Source: Triops longicaudatus (taxonomy: Eukaryota; Arthropoda; Branchiopoda; Notostraca; Triopsidae). Taken from it: DNA of 64,000 nucleotides. Shown in pieces: positions 21,418 to 34,329 of the stretch. The notes below the pieces were generated by a model. The model did not search any database. It saw only the letters and a program-made list of their open reading frames with translations, and was not told the origin of the DNA. The DNA is taken from assembly GCA_022885665.1 (NCBI GenBank), contig JAGQDJ010000171.1, positions 49,930 to 113,929 on the forward strand, in the 5' to 3' direction. A program made the translations under genes and the position numbers. Each line of letters opens with the position of its first letter. Positions within the stretch are counted from its first letter, which is position 1.

Positions 21418-22188
21418 TCATACAATTTCAACTACAGTAGCGAAGGCAGGAACGTCCGTTGACCACTTTGGTTTCTCTTGGACCAGGCGTTTGTGTTCTT
21501 CGTACGCTAGTTTAGCCGTTTCAGGTCGGTCCACCCAATGTAGGATGATATCCTGGTCCGACGGACAGGTCTGAGTAAAAATCTCGTTATTGTACGCCTC
21601 GTGCATGTACCGCCAAAAGGCGGACAAAGAGGGCGAAATGTAGTAATGCTTGAGTTGTTCACAGGCCACGCGGACGTGCTGCAATTTAGGTAACAGCTCG
21701 CAATCCAAATGCGAGAGCTGAGAGCCACACAGAAATTTGGTCGGCGTGTTAATGTGTAGGAAATGATTAAGTTTCCTTAACTCGGCCTCCAGGAGGGTCG
21801 GGTCCTTGGATACAGCTTTGATGTAGAAACAGAAACGCGAGAAGATATCTTTGACTGCTTGGTCAGCGATTGGGTTCTCGTAAGCTAAGCCGCCGCCCGG
21901 GTACCGTTGGTCCAAATATGTAACGATATCTTCGACGATATCGAAGGCTTCGTCGCCGTCCACAAGGGCCGGAAGCCGTCGCAGTCCCCGTGACCGAAAT
22001 TCCGGCAGAGGCTTGGCAAGGTTAATGGTCGCCACGCGAAAATTTAACGGATTGGGACTGTGAAGGGATTTCACGCACAAGATCATAAACAGACGCTGGC
22101 AAAATGGACAGGCGCCATAGCGCTGGCCATCGGCGCCGGCTTTAACATACAGTACGATGGACGCGCCACTTAATTCAGCAGACGCCAT
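21418..22188 (-). CDS. Clic: Chloride intracellular channel protein (CLIC/EXC-4 family), intronless
   Basis: A single open frame of 256 residues from the ATG at 22188, which gives MASAELSG. The frame is open further upstream but has no earlier ATG. YGACPFCQRLFMIL carries the glutaredoxin-like C-x-x-C (Cys27, Cys30) and the start of the putative membrane-inserting helix. HLDCELLPKLQHVRVA and FTQTCPSDQDI are family signatures of the GST-C-like domain. CLICs are soluble GST-fold proteins that can associate with membranes and have been linked to tubulogenesis and redox functions. Length is normal. Unlike every neighbour except none other, it has no intron, which suggests a retrocopy or intron loss. 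No poly(A) tract or target duplication was seen, and the frame is undamaged. Confidence 0.93.
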   Translation of the reverse strand: MASAELSGASIVLYVKAGADGQRYGACPFCQRLFMILCVKSLHSPNPLNFRVATINLAKPLPEFRSRGLRRLPALVDGDEAFDIVEDIVTYLDQRYPGGGLAYENPIADQAVKDIFSRFCFYIKAVSKDPTLLEAELRKLNHFLHINTPTKFLCGSQLSHLDCELLPKLQHVRVACEQLKHYYISPSLSAFWRYMHEAYNNEIFTQTCPSDQDIILHWVDRPETAKLAYEEHKRLVQEKPKWSTDVPAFATVVEIV

Positions 22189-23312
22189 CAATAAGACGCC
22201 TGGGCTCCTTCTAATCCCCGGACTCACTTGACCTCTCCCCAAACGACCTTCAAAATTAACTCGCTAACTTTCAAACTTAAACACTTATTTTTCTTCACAA
22301 GTAACTTAACACTGGATGACGTAAACGCACGAGCCGATGTTCCTCCACCGAGATCGCAACGATGACAAGTGTATACACTTGACTGATTCGGGGCTTAAGT
22401 TAGAAGATGTTCTCGTAAAATGAAAGCAAGGAGAAAAGGGGGAAGAGCCCTAAGCTTTTAAGGGACCTGTTTAGCTCATCAAGAGCAGGAGTTAGTTTGA
22501 AGATCCGGCAAAGATGGAACAACAACTCCAAATCCTGTGGAGGTTGCCAGCGTCGAGAGCGTCCAGGCCCCCAATAGCTGTTGGTTTAAGGGGCGTCGTC
22601 ACGTGTTCGGGAAAAACTATTTTGGTCCTCTGTACGAACTTCCGCTTGTTCCCTTACCAGCTCCAGGTATTTAAACACCCTATTATTTAAACTATAAGGG
22701 TATACCCGTGCTATAACAAGGAGAGGAAGATTTTTGTTTGGTAGACAACAGAACCCGAAAAAAGGGTGGAAAAACACCCCAGATTTGTATACACCAGGGC
22801 CTGGCATGCTAATTGCGATGGGCCTTTTTTTCCTTACTCCAGTGGCTTTGTTTCAACTGAGCTAACGCCCTTTTCTATTTCGTTCAAACGAACCCTGCCC
22901 AACGATATTGGGCTCAAGATTTATCGTCACCCACCTGAGGCTCTGATGGACATTCCGGGACAATCTCATTAGTCCTATGCCCCTTTTCCTAGAACTCATT
23001 AGAGGATCAGACAGCGTGATAAAAAGGGGCCAATTTGTTTGAAAGCGGACACTGAAAACTAGCACGTGTGCCTTGGCCGAAGAAGTTTGCCATATGGGAT
23101 AGCTCCGTCTTAGTCGTCCTTTTTCTACGTCCTTCGCCTCCTCCGGACGCATGTATGAAGAAAAGTGGATTAGATGACTTGGCTTTTAACACGAATTCTG
23201 CCCGAAGGCAAAGAGGTTTGGAAATAAAACTCCCGAAAGTACTGAGCCCTTTTATAAGGGCCTCGGGAGCTACAAGAACCTGAAAAGGGTTTATTCGCAG
23301 AGAAGAGCTGGA
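22189..23312. other. Divergent intergenic region, CLIC to VAT-1
   Basis: 1.1 kb between divergent starts at 22188 (minus) and 23313 (plus). Small open frames occur, for example at 22514, but none has a recognisable motif or supports a splice model. Confidence 0.4.
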
Positions 23313-25300
23313 ATGGAGCAGGCAGTCAAGTCGGCGGTGCTGAAAGAGTACGGTGAACATGATAACGTTGAGGTAAGATTTGCTGTACTTATAAGTTTAG
23401 CTCATAAGGTATAAGAGATAACCAACGATTCTACTGAATTAACCTTACTTACAGTGTTGCTTAAACCAATAGTGTCGTTAGTGTTTGATTGATCCGTGCC
23501 TGACCTGGTTTTTAAAACTTGTCTTCCTAAGCAAAGCCCGCGTGACTGTACACGTGCCGTGTTATAATAGTGGCGCCACGCCAGGTGGCGTATCGTCATT
23601 GAAAATTCAAAATTTGACCAGTTATGTTTTTCCCACAAGAAATGCTATAAATAAGGAACTCAAATGTTAAAATAACTTAATCCATAAACTTATACGAATG
23701 AATTGTATGAACTGAAGCTTGCCATTATGGCTACTGTCCTATTATACTTTTTCAGCCCCAAGAGTTTCGTTAGTGAAACTTTCGCGCTAATAAGCTTTGA
23801 CACAAGAAGACAAATTACGATAGGAAGAATTTGACAAAAACAAACAAACAAATAAGAAAAATCGCGATTTTTTTTAACAAAAACAAGGCTAAATTGAGTA
23901 ACAGGCTGCTATAACTATTAGTGTTCCCATTTCCTTGCATTGGTTCCCTGGGCCTCCAGCGTAAAAGTGGTATGTAATTAATTTCAGCTAATTTAACTAA
24001 ACCTAACCTAACCCAAAAGACTACGGAGCTTATAACAGGAAAGTACATAAAATACAGTACAAATTTACTGTACTTTGTGATGATCATTGTGGTTAATAAA
24101 GTTGCTAGAACGAACTTGACGATTGTACTGAAAGAAATGTCGTAGGTTGAACATAAAAAACTTGAAGGGCCTTTAGAACCCAACGAAGTGGAAGTAGAGG
24201 TGGAATGCTGCGGTTTGAATTTTGCTGACGTATACACCAGAAGAGGTTTAATAAATCGCTATGACTTACCTATAGTACTGGGACTTGAATGTTCCGGTGT
24301 GGTCGTACGTGTTGGTGCCGGTATATACGAAGTTCAAGTAATGCACTTACACTTTATAATTTTTCGTTTTTATAATGTCGGATAATTGCTAAAACTTTCC
24401 ATTTGCGATGAGGTTGGAGATCGTGTAGTAGTTCACACCGGTTACCCAGGATTATTCGCTGATCGTGTCCGCGTTAAAGCGGAAAACTGTTACAAATTGC
24501 CTCCAATGGTCACGCTCGAGCACGCCAGCGCCCTTACGATCAGTTATCTAACAGCATATTTCTGCTTGTTCGACATTGGCAATTTACGAGAAGGCCAGAC
24601 GATCTTCATTCCTTCTGCTGCAGGTATTGTTTCTTGGTTTTGAGTTTACATGACAAACTTCATGCAAAAAGTGACTAGAAAGTCTTTAATTAGGTGGGAT
24701 GGGCTGGGCAGCAACGCAGCTAGCTAAAACGCGAGCTGGCGTGAAAGTTATTGGCTCTGCTTCTGTCTCTAAGCACGAATTGATCCGAGCGAATGGTGTT
24801 GACATCGCTATTGATTCGCGGAGCAGTAATTGGGAAGAATTGGTACGTCGAGTTTGCCCTCAAGGGGTCGATATAGCGTTGGATATAACTGCTGGCGACA
24901 ATTTTCGTAAAACTCGGAGTATCCTGAATCACTTAGGCAAAGCTATTGTAATCGGTAAAGTTCTCTCCAGTACGTCTTTTTCAACTGCCCTTAATTGTCT
25001 TTCTAAGGTGCCAACGTCATGATGGAAAATCAAGAAATTCCTCAAACTGACTCGGTGGAGATTATGGAACTTATCTTAAACAGCCAAAGCGTGGCTGGTT
25101 TTCATTTAACTAAATTGAAAGAAAAACTTCCCAAACGTTTTAAGGACGTTTTGGAAGTAATCTTTGCTCTTTATGAAGGGGGCGTGGTCAAGCCTCGCAT
25201 TGATTCCACGTGGCCCTTGGAACGAGTTATGGACGCCATTAAGAGGATTGAAAGACGTGAAAACGTGGGAAAAGTTCTGCTACTGAATAAGAACTATTAA
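23313..25300 (+). CDS. VAT1: Synaptic vesicle VAT-1-type quinone oxidoreductase
   Basis: Five exons, 23313-23372, 24146-24337, 24413-24623, 24694-24954 and 25008-25300, give 338 residues. The product is a zinc-lacking medium-chain dehydrogenase/reductase. The N-terminal GroES-like part has GLNFADVYTRRGL and LGLECSGVVVRVGAG. The Rossmann NADPH motif appears as AAGGMGWAATQLA, joined across the third intron, then VIGSASVSKHELI. The C-terminal part has GGVVKPRIDSTWPLE and RRENVGKVLL, typical of the VAT-1 branch. Family members are NADPH-dependent oxidoreductases on vesicle and mitochondrial membranes. The acceptor before exon 3 (GCGATGAG) is weak but keeps phase and restores EVQ/VGDRVVV. Exon 1 (MEQAVKSAVLKEYGEHDNVE) is separated by a 773-nt intron; it fits the conserved N-terminal strand of the family. 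Confidence 0.9.
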
Positions 25301-25931
25301 GTAAATTCAAATGAATTGAACTAAACCTAATGAACATAAAAGTGCTCATTTGTTTACATTATTTGCGTGTTTGTTGGGAAGGGCTCAAAATCAGTTAATT
25401 TTCGTTTATTATTTAATTACAAGACTCTTTGTCATTCCGTATTTTTGAGGTGTTTCAGAGGTTTAAAAGCCTTTCAATGTTAAGTAATACAAGTCTAACT
25501 TTCATCAAACATGTTATAGTTAGGTTAAAAAGATGGAATTTACTTAACGATACAAGAATAACTGATGTACTTTCTTTTGAAGTTTTGTATTTAGCGAATG
25601 AAAGCATTCGAAAATTTTCAGAAAGGTGAGGTCACAGAACGAAGAATCATTTCTGATATAATAGATTTGGGGTCGTGTAACGGAAAACTCTTTCATGAAA
25701 ACTAAAATTTTGCCAACCTTGCTAACTTAGGACTAACTGAAGCTTCTTTCAGGAAAATAGTACATCATATTCTCATAAAGCACAATAACATAGTACCGTA
25801 AGGGAGAACAAACAAATCAAAGTATATTAACGAGAAGAAGTGAGAAAGTAGCGAAAAGGTGGTTGAAGAAAATTCAAAATGAAATAAATTCGAGAAAAGC
25901 TACTCGTTGCTATTTTCAAGCTTATCGAAGC
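25301..25931. other. Convergent intergenic region
   Basis: Spacer between the converging VAT-1 and coiled-coil genes. AT-rich, with no recognised feature. Confidence 0.4.
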
Positions 25932-28900
25932 CTACAGGAGTTTGAAAGGGGCGGCGCTTGGCTGGGAATCACCTTGGAACGACAAATGGAAGTCATTGTT
26001 CACATCAGGGTTAGGAGATTTAGACGTCATGTTAAAGAAATCATTAATGGAAAATTCTTGTGTGTCCGAGTTCTCCGTCGCAAACTGGCCCATGGTTCCA
26101 AAGTCTAAATAACTTCTCGGCATCCCCGTCGAGCTATTTGGCGATGCTGGCTGACTTACCCCTTCGCCATTGGCACGTTCAGTATCCGATCCCAAGTTAC
26201 CAAAAACTGCGAAGAAATCGCCGGTCTCTTTGTCATCCGTTTTCTTCTCCGGTGAACCGGCAGGGGGGCTGAATGAAAACGCTGGAATTTTGGGTGCCGG
26301 ATTCACCACGGTTGACAGTACGGGAGTTGGGCACGCTCTGGATGCTAGAACTTGAGGTGTTTTGAAAACATACGGCTCCGTTTCAGCGGGCTCATTAACT
26401 ACTGGCACTTTGGGTACTGGTGATGGAGTCTGAGTGGTATTAGTGCTAACGCTGGGAATGCAAACACCAACAGGGTGATGAATCGTGGGACTCTGAGTAA
26501 TAAAGTTGCTCTGGAGATTCCGTAATTGTGGCGTTAAAGAACTATTAGACTTCGCAATTTTCAAATTATCAGCAAAGGCAAGTTTCGGCGTGGAAGACGT
26601 GGTTAGTGTCATGGGCTTAGTGGGAATCTTCGGAGTCTGTGGTTTAGGAATGTTCGGCTGGAAGTTTAAGGAAAGTTTATGCACGGTAGTAGTTGGAGTA
26701 TTCACAGCAGTTGTGCTAGCAGAAGTACTAGCAGATGTTGGAACAGACGGATTTGGACTTGTCGTTCCAGTACTGGACATAGAGCTTGGCATCTTCGGGG
26801 TTTGTCGCTTGGGAATATTTAGTGAGAACGACAAGAGAAATGGGGACTTAGTGTTAGCTTTACAGGTAGGAACACCAGGAGACGTGGGTACTGAAGTGGG
26901 TGGAGTAGAAGGAAAAGTAGTTGAAGTCAACGGTTTGGAGGGAATCTTCGGAATAGGCGGTTTGGGAACTTTAAACTGTAGAGGGAAAGACATTTTATCT
27001 TTACTACTTGTGAGCTTATCAGTAGAATCTGTTCCGGACGTTGAAAAAATCTTGTCTAACGACTCGTTGAGATTATGAGCAGAAGTACTAGTAGCAGTAC
27101 CAGTGGGTGTATTAACGGAAAGGCCAGGGATAGTCTTTGTGGGAACGTGCTGAATCTTTGGACTTGGTTTTGTAGTACCCAGTCTGAATGAAAAGGAACT
27201 TAAACGAGAGGAATCAATACTGGCAGGCGGAGCAATTTCAGGAATGTGAACTGTTGACTTATATTCTTGGTTTGTTTGGACTTGTTCGGATTTGGCAGGT
27301 TCGGATTCAACAGTAGTGGGAATTTCAGCGCATGGTACTGTCCCCGCACGTGTCGGCGTTGTACTAACTGTGGCAGTTGTATTGGCCGACGCAGAGGCAA
27401 GGCTAGGAAAACGGAAAGGTGGCAAAGCTGCAGACTTTTTCTTGAAAAGGGAGAAGTCAAAGAACCGGTGAGCTTGACTGTGTTTCGGTAACTCGTGTTT
27501 TCCAGAGGTTCCAGTAGTACCTTCGGCGGTTGTGTTCAACACACTAGAAATATCAGCTTGCGGTAACGAAGGCACCTTGTTAAGAGAAGTACTAGCACCT
27601 ACTTCCATTTCCCCTGGAACGGCCACGTTCTAGGAATAAAAAAAATTAGAAACTGAAAAGTTGAGAACCCCTATATCGAAGGCGGTAATTTGTTGTTCAC
27701 ACTTCCGAACTATGAGAAAATTTATGTGGCAGTTTATTAGTAAAATATTGCAATTACGTTCCGTCGTTCTAGTAGTAATCTCTATTAGTAATTTGTGGGG
27801 CTAAGAATAAACCCCTGTTTTAAGCTCACACGAACCTGTTTGTCTGCTTCAGTGAAGAATGCGGATCGATCAATTTCTTCTGAAACGGAACGGACATCTT
27901 CTCTGCAGTGAACAAGGGAATCATTTGGTGTCTGAGGCTTTTCTACCAGATTGAGCGATTCTGGTTGAGGTGCGATAATTCCTGAACACTCATTTGGATT
28001 GTCTCCTGCCGTATTTGCAGTACTGACGGGCAGCACAGAGTCGTCAGTATTAATAATAATATTTTTTTCTGTGTCTTCTTCGTCTTCCGTGGAAAAATTT
28101 GACTGCACCTGCGGTTTCAAAAAGAGACAGAAAATTTCGAGACATCATCATTTAGTCCAACTTCACCCTACCTTTTTAAGGTTCCTTACACTAACGAAAA
28201 CTATCCGTAATAATGCATCGATTCGTATACATCGAAGATATTACTGAGGAAACAGAAAACTGAATCACGAAGAGATGCTTTACGTACTTGTTTTACAGAG
28301 CAACTACATCTTGTACTACATTCCTACATAGAACAAGTATTTACTCCTTGACATAGTAAACGTTAAAAAGAATCGCTTGCAAAATTTATGAAATTACTGT
28401 AAACGATGGAGCTTTCTTAGCTTCCTTCCGTATAGTGGTACGTAGAAATTTTAACTACGGTAAAATGGAACTTAAACATTGTTGCTTTATGTTTTTTATG
28501 GATGTTAGGAATGTTTCGCAGTTATTTGCTTAAATTTTTAAACCTTATTTTGCAATCTTCTTCTAGCTCACCTTGAAATTAATTACTTGGTATTCTTAAA
28601 AATTATTTTTACTTGTTCATTTGGATCTGAGCCTTAATACGTTTGTACTTAAAAATATTGCAAATACTGATATCTGCTAAAGTTTACTCTTTGTACTAAC
28701 CTCAAATCGTTCGAGAACGCAGATCCTGTCTTGTTCCTCAACTACTGCTGGAATTGTAGGAACATCAGTTTCTACTCCGGTTACTTCTTTTCTCGTAGAT
28801 GAATCCGCGATCAGAGGTATTTTTTCCTCTGTCACAACAATAAGTTCTGTTCGAGTGACAGAAATTTTCCCAATTTGGTTATCTATCTCGAGGACTACAG

Positions 28901-29841
28901 GAGAACTGGGGTCTATTCCAGTTTTTTTGTTGATTACTGAAACTCCTGTGGCTTGAAGCTTTTCTGACTCATCTATATCTTCGCCACCCGCTTTAACGGA
29001 AGATTTGTCTGGCTCCTCAATCCATTTCGCCACATATTCAGCGAAAAAGTTCTTGTCATTATCCGTGATCGCCACTCCTGATACTGTAATTAGCATAGTA
29101 GAAACAACCATTAAAATACTTCCCCGCATTATTATAAAAAAAGAGTAAACTCTCAAGGGAGAATTTTTATGCCCACAAACCTTTGTACTCTTCCATTTTG
29201 GGAACGAAATCTTCCAGTTGATTAATCTTTCGCTGCAACTCCACATTCTTAGCTGCAACATCTTCTGCTTCGCTTATAAAATTTGTATACAAGCGGTAAT
29301 CCTCAAACGTTTTCAAGTGTTCCTACGCAATTTCGAATTTAGTTTTACACGTCAATCTTGTACCGTATGTATTTTGATTTTTTACTTGGAATTTTTCGAA
29401 TCTTTCTTTCCAGTGAGCTAGTTTTATCTCCATGTTTCTTTGTCTCTCTTCGGTTTCAGTGCTGCATACAGCAATTTCATCTTCCATTTCACGTGCCTTG
29501 TTTTCCAGCAAAAGTTTTGCACCACGAGCCCTAGTTAAATTATTTTTGTATTAAGGCAAGCCACTAAAGATTTTGATGAAAAAGTACCCCTCGCGTGCAT
29601 TCATCTGACGAATAATTTCTTGTTGAGTTTTTCTTATACTCTCTTCCAGGTTGGATACATCGGATTCCTGCCTGTCTTTTTCTTTCAGCTGTTCCTGTAA
29701 TCGTTCTCTATCTGTGAGCGTCTGGTCCTCTAAAACCTGTATTTCTCTGTCTTTTTTCCGGACATATAAATACACTAAATCCATTTGATCGAGATCCAGG
29801 TCTTCAAAATTTAATCCCAGCATTTGATCAGACACGTCCAT
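25932..29841 (-). CDS. Unrecognised coiled-coil and Ser/Thr/Pro-rich protein
   Basis: Six minus-strand exons in transcript order: 29841-29588, 29530-29386, 29322-29181, 29083-28701, 28108-27836, 27629-25932. They give 964 residues from the ATG at 29841. An acceptor directly before it (TTCTCACAG then GGCGAG-ATG) means a 5' exon exists, untranslated or coding. Residues 1 to about 185 are charged and heptad-like (KKDREIQVLEDQTL, RERLQEQLKEKD, NKAREMEDE) and should form a coiled coil. Residues 185-400 are acidic and probably disordered. The 566-codon last exon is Ser/Thr/Pro-rich. It has about three imperfect copies of a unit like LSFSLNIPKRQTPKMPS (near residues 613, 666 and 718). The C-terminus has aromatic motifs SYLDFGTMGQF and FSINDFFNM that look like short binding motifs. 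I do not recognise a family. It may be a scaffold or cytoskeletal adaptor; that is a guess from composition. Confidence 0.78.
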
Positions 29842-30552
29842 CTCGCCCTGTGAGAAGATAAATATTAAGATTGAGTGAAAGTATTAAAATAAAGTAACAT
29901 GTTATTCAACACAAAATTGATGCTCAACTGGAGTTTTTACAAAAACTGAAAGGACGCTACAAGACAGCACAATACAATAAAAGATCGCCGAGGTGATTTG
30001 TGTGGTCTTCTTAAACTATAATCTAAAAGGAACGCATATTTATAAAATAAAGTGTCGTTATAGCGTGTACTGGTTATGACGAACAATCGAATGTTATGTA
30101 CAAATCCACATACCACGGCGAAACGAAAAGCATTTTTTTCCAACACTGGTTACTGCGTACAGCTGGCTACAACGGGCTCATTTTCCGTTAATCTCCGTAT
30201 GCATCATAGCGAGATTCTACTGTATAATTTACACTGTGAAGGGATTTGTTCCCTTTCAGTAATATGAGTTTTGCTAGAAGCAAACTACTATAGTCATAAC
30301 GGCACGTAATATAAATGGGAAGTGAGCTTATTTTAAGTGACTTTCTCATCACATTGGAATCTCTGTAACGTCCACACGCAAAAACTCGGGATTAAGCGAA
30401 TTCGATTCACTTACTTCCGTAACATTTGAAAGGTCACGATTATCAAGCGTTTACAAAGCTTAGCATTCATATTTAGAGGTCATATGAAAAACGAAATAAA
30501 CCGTTTCTTGATGCGAAGGTTCTGGTAGAACTGATTACTGGGAGTAGCCTAC
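29842..30552. other. Divergent intergenic region
   Basis: About 0.7 kb between the coiled-coil gene (minus) and LRP-B (plus). It should hold the 5' exon of the coiled-coil gene, which I could not define. Confidence 0.35.
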
Positions 30553-30588
30553 TATAAAACGGGGTTTCTGAATCTGGAGTCGTCAGTA
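30553..30588 (+). promoter_or_regulatory. TATA+Inr core promoter of LRP-B
   Basis: TATAAAA at 30553-30559 and initiator TCAGTA at 30583-30588. The spacing is about 32 bp, 23 nt before the ATG. The TCAAGGTTR element of the cuticle promoters was not seen here. Confidence 0.72.
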
Positions 30589-30610
30589 CGCACCCACACT
30601 TATAACAAAG

Positions 30611-32439
30611 ATGTTCACTAACGCGCTATATTTTGTGACAACTTTTTCGCTAGTTTGTTTCGAGTTTGAAATTACAAGTGGGTTTGTGACCAAGAACGAA
30701 AGGTGAACGCTATTTCATTCCTATATCTACGTAGTCTATGTGTTTTCTTTATAAATATACAGTCTGCTTCTTTGTTTGTCCCTTTCACGTTATAGAAACC
30801 AAAGCGATACAGATATTGTATTCTGGGCAAGCTCTACGACAATTCGAGTGTTGACCCTCCAAAATCGTACAGTAATAAAGAACGTGAACAACGATGTGGG
30901 CGAGGCTCTCACGAATATTGCGTACAATCCCAAAGGAAACTTTGTGCTATTTTCTAGTCAGCTTAAGCGCAGTGAAAAATCGCTTAATGTAAGACTTTCA
31001 TTCCATTCAACTGTCTCATTTTGACTTTATCTCGTAATTACGGCCTTGTATAGGTTTCAATATCTACCTTCAGATGAAGTCGTTGATAGAAAATTTTAAC
31101 GCATGAAACTAATTTCGATATAAATTGAAGGTCATGAGCCTCGAAAACGGTCTCATTACAACATTATGGCTGAGCACTCCTAATAAAATGCGTGCTGACT
31201 GGTACACAGGAAATATTTTCATTCAAGAAGATGGCAGAATTGACGTTGTCAACCTCTACTATCCCACAATATTCCAACGTGCAAGGACCAGTATAAGGAA
31301 GAAGTTCAAAGGAATATCCGATTTTGTCGTGCATCCAGGCTACGGGTGACTTTTAAATTTTTTGGTTACTAAATCTTTCTTTTTATATAAAACACTTACA
31401 AGACGTTTTCCAGTTTCTAAGTAAAAAGTTAAATTTGTTCGTGATCGGCTTGTAGTGCTTCCATACCGTGCAGAACGAAAATACTTAGGACAAGAAAAAA
31501 CTTAATAATACCAACCACTACATAAAATAAGTAATAGCGAGAATATTCACCGTGATTTATTAGTTGTGTAATCTTAGTATGTAACAAGACTACTTCAATT
31601 CGTCGAGTAGTATCTTTAATTGAAAAATCTGACTTTTTGGTAAACTCCGTCAGGAAAGTATAAACTGATTATTTCCATTGCACTTGGTTACTTTTACACG
31701 AGTTACATAAACAGTATTATATCAACTCGATTCTTAAGAACGGAGGTCTTGTTATACCTTGACGAAGTGATTCGGCCCAATAATTTTGCCTTCACATCTA
31801 TTTACGCAAAGTCTTAATTATCTCTCTGTTATTCCTTTACAGGCTCTTATTTTGGACAGAAAGCTATGAAAAGAATATAATCAAATCCTGGTTAGACGGT
31901 ACAAATTCACAGACTATCTTCAATGGCTTTGGCACACTTGCTTTGGATCACTTACGGGATGTTTTATACGTTGCGAGTAATAGTTCTATCGTCGTGTTGG
32001 ATCTCGATGGCAAAATTCTGCGAACTATTTATCTAAAACTGCCAACAGGAAACACGGTAAAGCTAATAAAATATTATGCATGAAATTACTGTCAGATAAC
32101 TGAATAACTAAGATTTAATGTTTAATTAACAAGACTATGTACGACTTTGGGAATCTGGAGCTTTGCGACAATAACTTGATTTTCAGCTTCGGGTATGACC
32201 TATTCTACCTTGATCTCACCACTGAGGAAACTGTAGTTGTCGCCCACTCAGAGGAGAAGAGTACGGATCTGAAAACCTACTGTCGCAATTCCTTTCCGAT
32301 GATGACCACGCCTTGCACAGACCAGAATACCAAGTGCGCGGAGTACCAAATATGCTTACATTCACCGAAGGGTGTGACACAATGCCATTCGAACAAGTTT
32401 TACCATTACTATCCACCATCTAAATATTCTGTATTGTAG
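30611..32439 (+). CDS. Secreted LDLR class B (YWTD) propeller protein B
   Basis: Five exons, 30611-30702, 30796-30988, 31131-31345, 31843-32056 and 32134-32439, give 339 residues with intron phases 2-0-2-0, the same as LRP-A. N-terminal signal MFTNALYFVTTFSLVCFEF is followed by propeller blades: IVFWASSTTIRVLTL, MRADWYTGNIFI, FVVHPGYGLLFWTES with SWLDGTNS, and LALDHLRDVLYV. The C-terminal cysteine cluster (PCTDQNTKCAEYQICL) corresponds to the EGF-like end of LRP-A but lacks its NGGC core. No membrane segment is seen. Sequence divergence from LRP-A is substantial while exon structure is kept, so the duplication is old and both copies have stayed open. Cuticle gene 3 follows downstream on the same strand. 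Confidence 0.82.
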
Positions 32440-34329
32440 CTCTATTACGGAATACATTACGATAAATTGCTCCTTTGAAATGCTTTCATTTTAGCTTTGA
32501 TTATTTACTAATAACCGGAATGTCATAATGCCAAAGCTAGGATTTTTATAATTTCACAGAATTCATCATCAGAAACTTCGCAGTTAAAACTGGCAAACCG
32601 TTGTTAATACAGACATCCACTTGAATAAAATTTGGTTAGTCAAACACCTAGTATAATACTGTAAAAAGAAGTTTGGTGTTTTTACAAAGGTTCCTTGTGC
32701 AGCATTTCATTACAAGCAATTTCCTAGGAAAACTTGCAATGTTAATAAATTATATAAATTCGTAAGTTTTCCAACTAGAGATCGTTAGTACTTAACTGCT
32801 GAAGACGAAATTTTTGTGCTAACACCATACTTCTTTTTACAGTGAAGGGTTCCGCTTGGGACACTGGAAGAACGTCAAGGGTTTGCGAGCTTGAGCGAAA
32901 GACTTTAAAATACATGGTAAATAATTTTTATAGTCAAAGCATCTTAACAGAGGGTCTAACCATCCACAGGTGGCGTGATTGTCTTCACTGTCTTTATTTG
33001 TAGCTGGTAAGGTATTGTTCGCAGATCGAAGTAGTGTTAGTGCGCAAATCTAAAACGAGCGCGCTCGCACTCGGATTTACGAAAACGCCTAGTGCGATTG
33101 CACTTATACTTTACTTTGATTGCTGATTGTTATCGTTTTTTAGTAGTGATGTGCATTCATGACATAAGCAATAAGGCAAATACAATGAACACTGAGAAGT
33201 TTCAATTTCGGGCATAATCTTGGAACTATATTCAGTCGGTTACCCAAACTTCACCACCGTATCTAATCCTAGTTATGATTCAATGGTTACCATAGGTTAA
33301 AAGAGCGGTACTAGGCTTCAACTCTTGATTAAAAATTCAATAGAAATCTCGACGATGCGAACTAGAATTACAATTATGTTCTGATGGGCGGAGTACAGAA
33401 AAAAAGTTTCTGACATTGTCTGAGCAAATGGTGACGTCACCTGCGTTTCGAAGCGGACTTTGCATGTAAGCCGAGGCCTGAACGTTTTTCAGTGGCAGTA
33501 AAATAAGAAAAACTAACTAATTCTTAACGTTTAACCAATAATCTGACTAAAATCTTTAGTTATCATTTGCTACGTATGTCTATTTATCGTTTTAATATAC
33601 TGACTAATTCTTTGTGCAATGTTTATATAACTCCTGTAAAAATTTGCACTGTATCGTTCTATGCTCTTAATGAGTCAAGAAAAATACAAACACAAATAAC
33701 TCACGTAAAAAACCACTGGTGTTTTTGTGGCGCGAATCTTCTCCTAATGAACGTGTTTAGACATACCGGAGGTATAGTTTTTCACGTATGCATAGGCGAA
33801 AAGGGGACGTCAGACTCGTGAGATAGCGAAAGGGGTAAAAATAAAAAAGTTAAAATTTCGTTCCTGTTTTCTGGATAAGACGAACGTGAACCAAAGTAGC
33901 AAGTATAAAAAAATACAGGGGTTGAAAACGTTAGGATGTGAGACAAATCCGATCCCTTGTTTGTTGTTTGATTTGCAGAGGACATCGTAGTTTGGAATAG
34001 TTTAACATTGCAGTCACTAATTTGCCTTTGCAAATTCACTTAACAGTATATATAGTACTACGATTTTGACCACGACGTGTGTTCCGCTCCAATGTAGTAG
34101 CAACAGTACATTATTAATTAGAGTAGTCTGGCAAATAGTGACTTCATATAGTTTGCAGTCACTGTGAGCTTTCTGACCGAAAGACCTTCATTTCATAAGG
34201 ACACTTAAAATTGTACGGTGATTCGTTACGGTCGACGTACGCGCTACTCCAAGTCAATATACTTCTAAAGTACCAAGGCGTGAGACACTTTACACTAACG
34301 CCCTGTCCTCCTGACCACAAGGAAAATGT
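32440..34329. other. Intergenic, LRP-B to cuticle 3
   Basis: About 1.9 kb. AATAAA at 32624-32629, 185 nt after the LRP-B stop, is a plausible poly(A) signal. No other gene or repeat is recognised. Confidence 0.45.

Noticed and set aside
22514..22668. Possible small exon beginning MEQQLQILWRLP
   Set aside because: Divergent promoter region; no homology, and the VAT-1 model is complete without it.
26506..27078. 190-codon plus-strand open frame
   Set aside because: It lies antisense within the Ser/Thr/Pro-rich last exon of the coiled-coil gene; its Gly/Val-rich product is the mirror of those codons.
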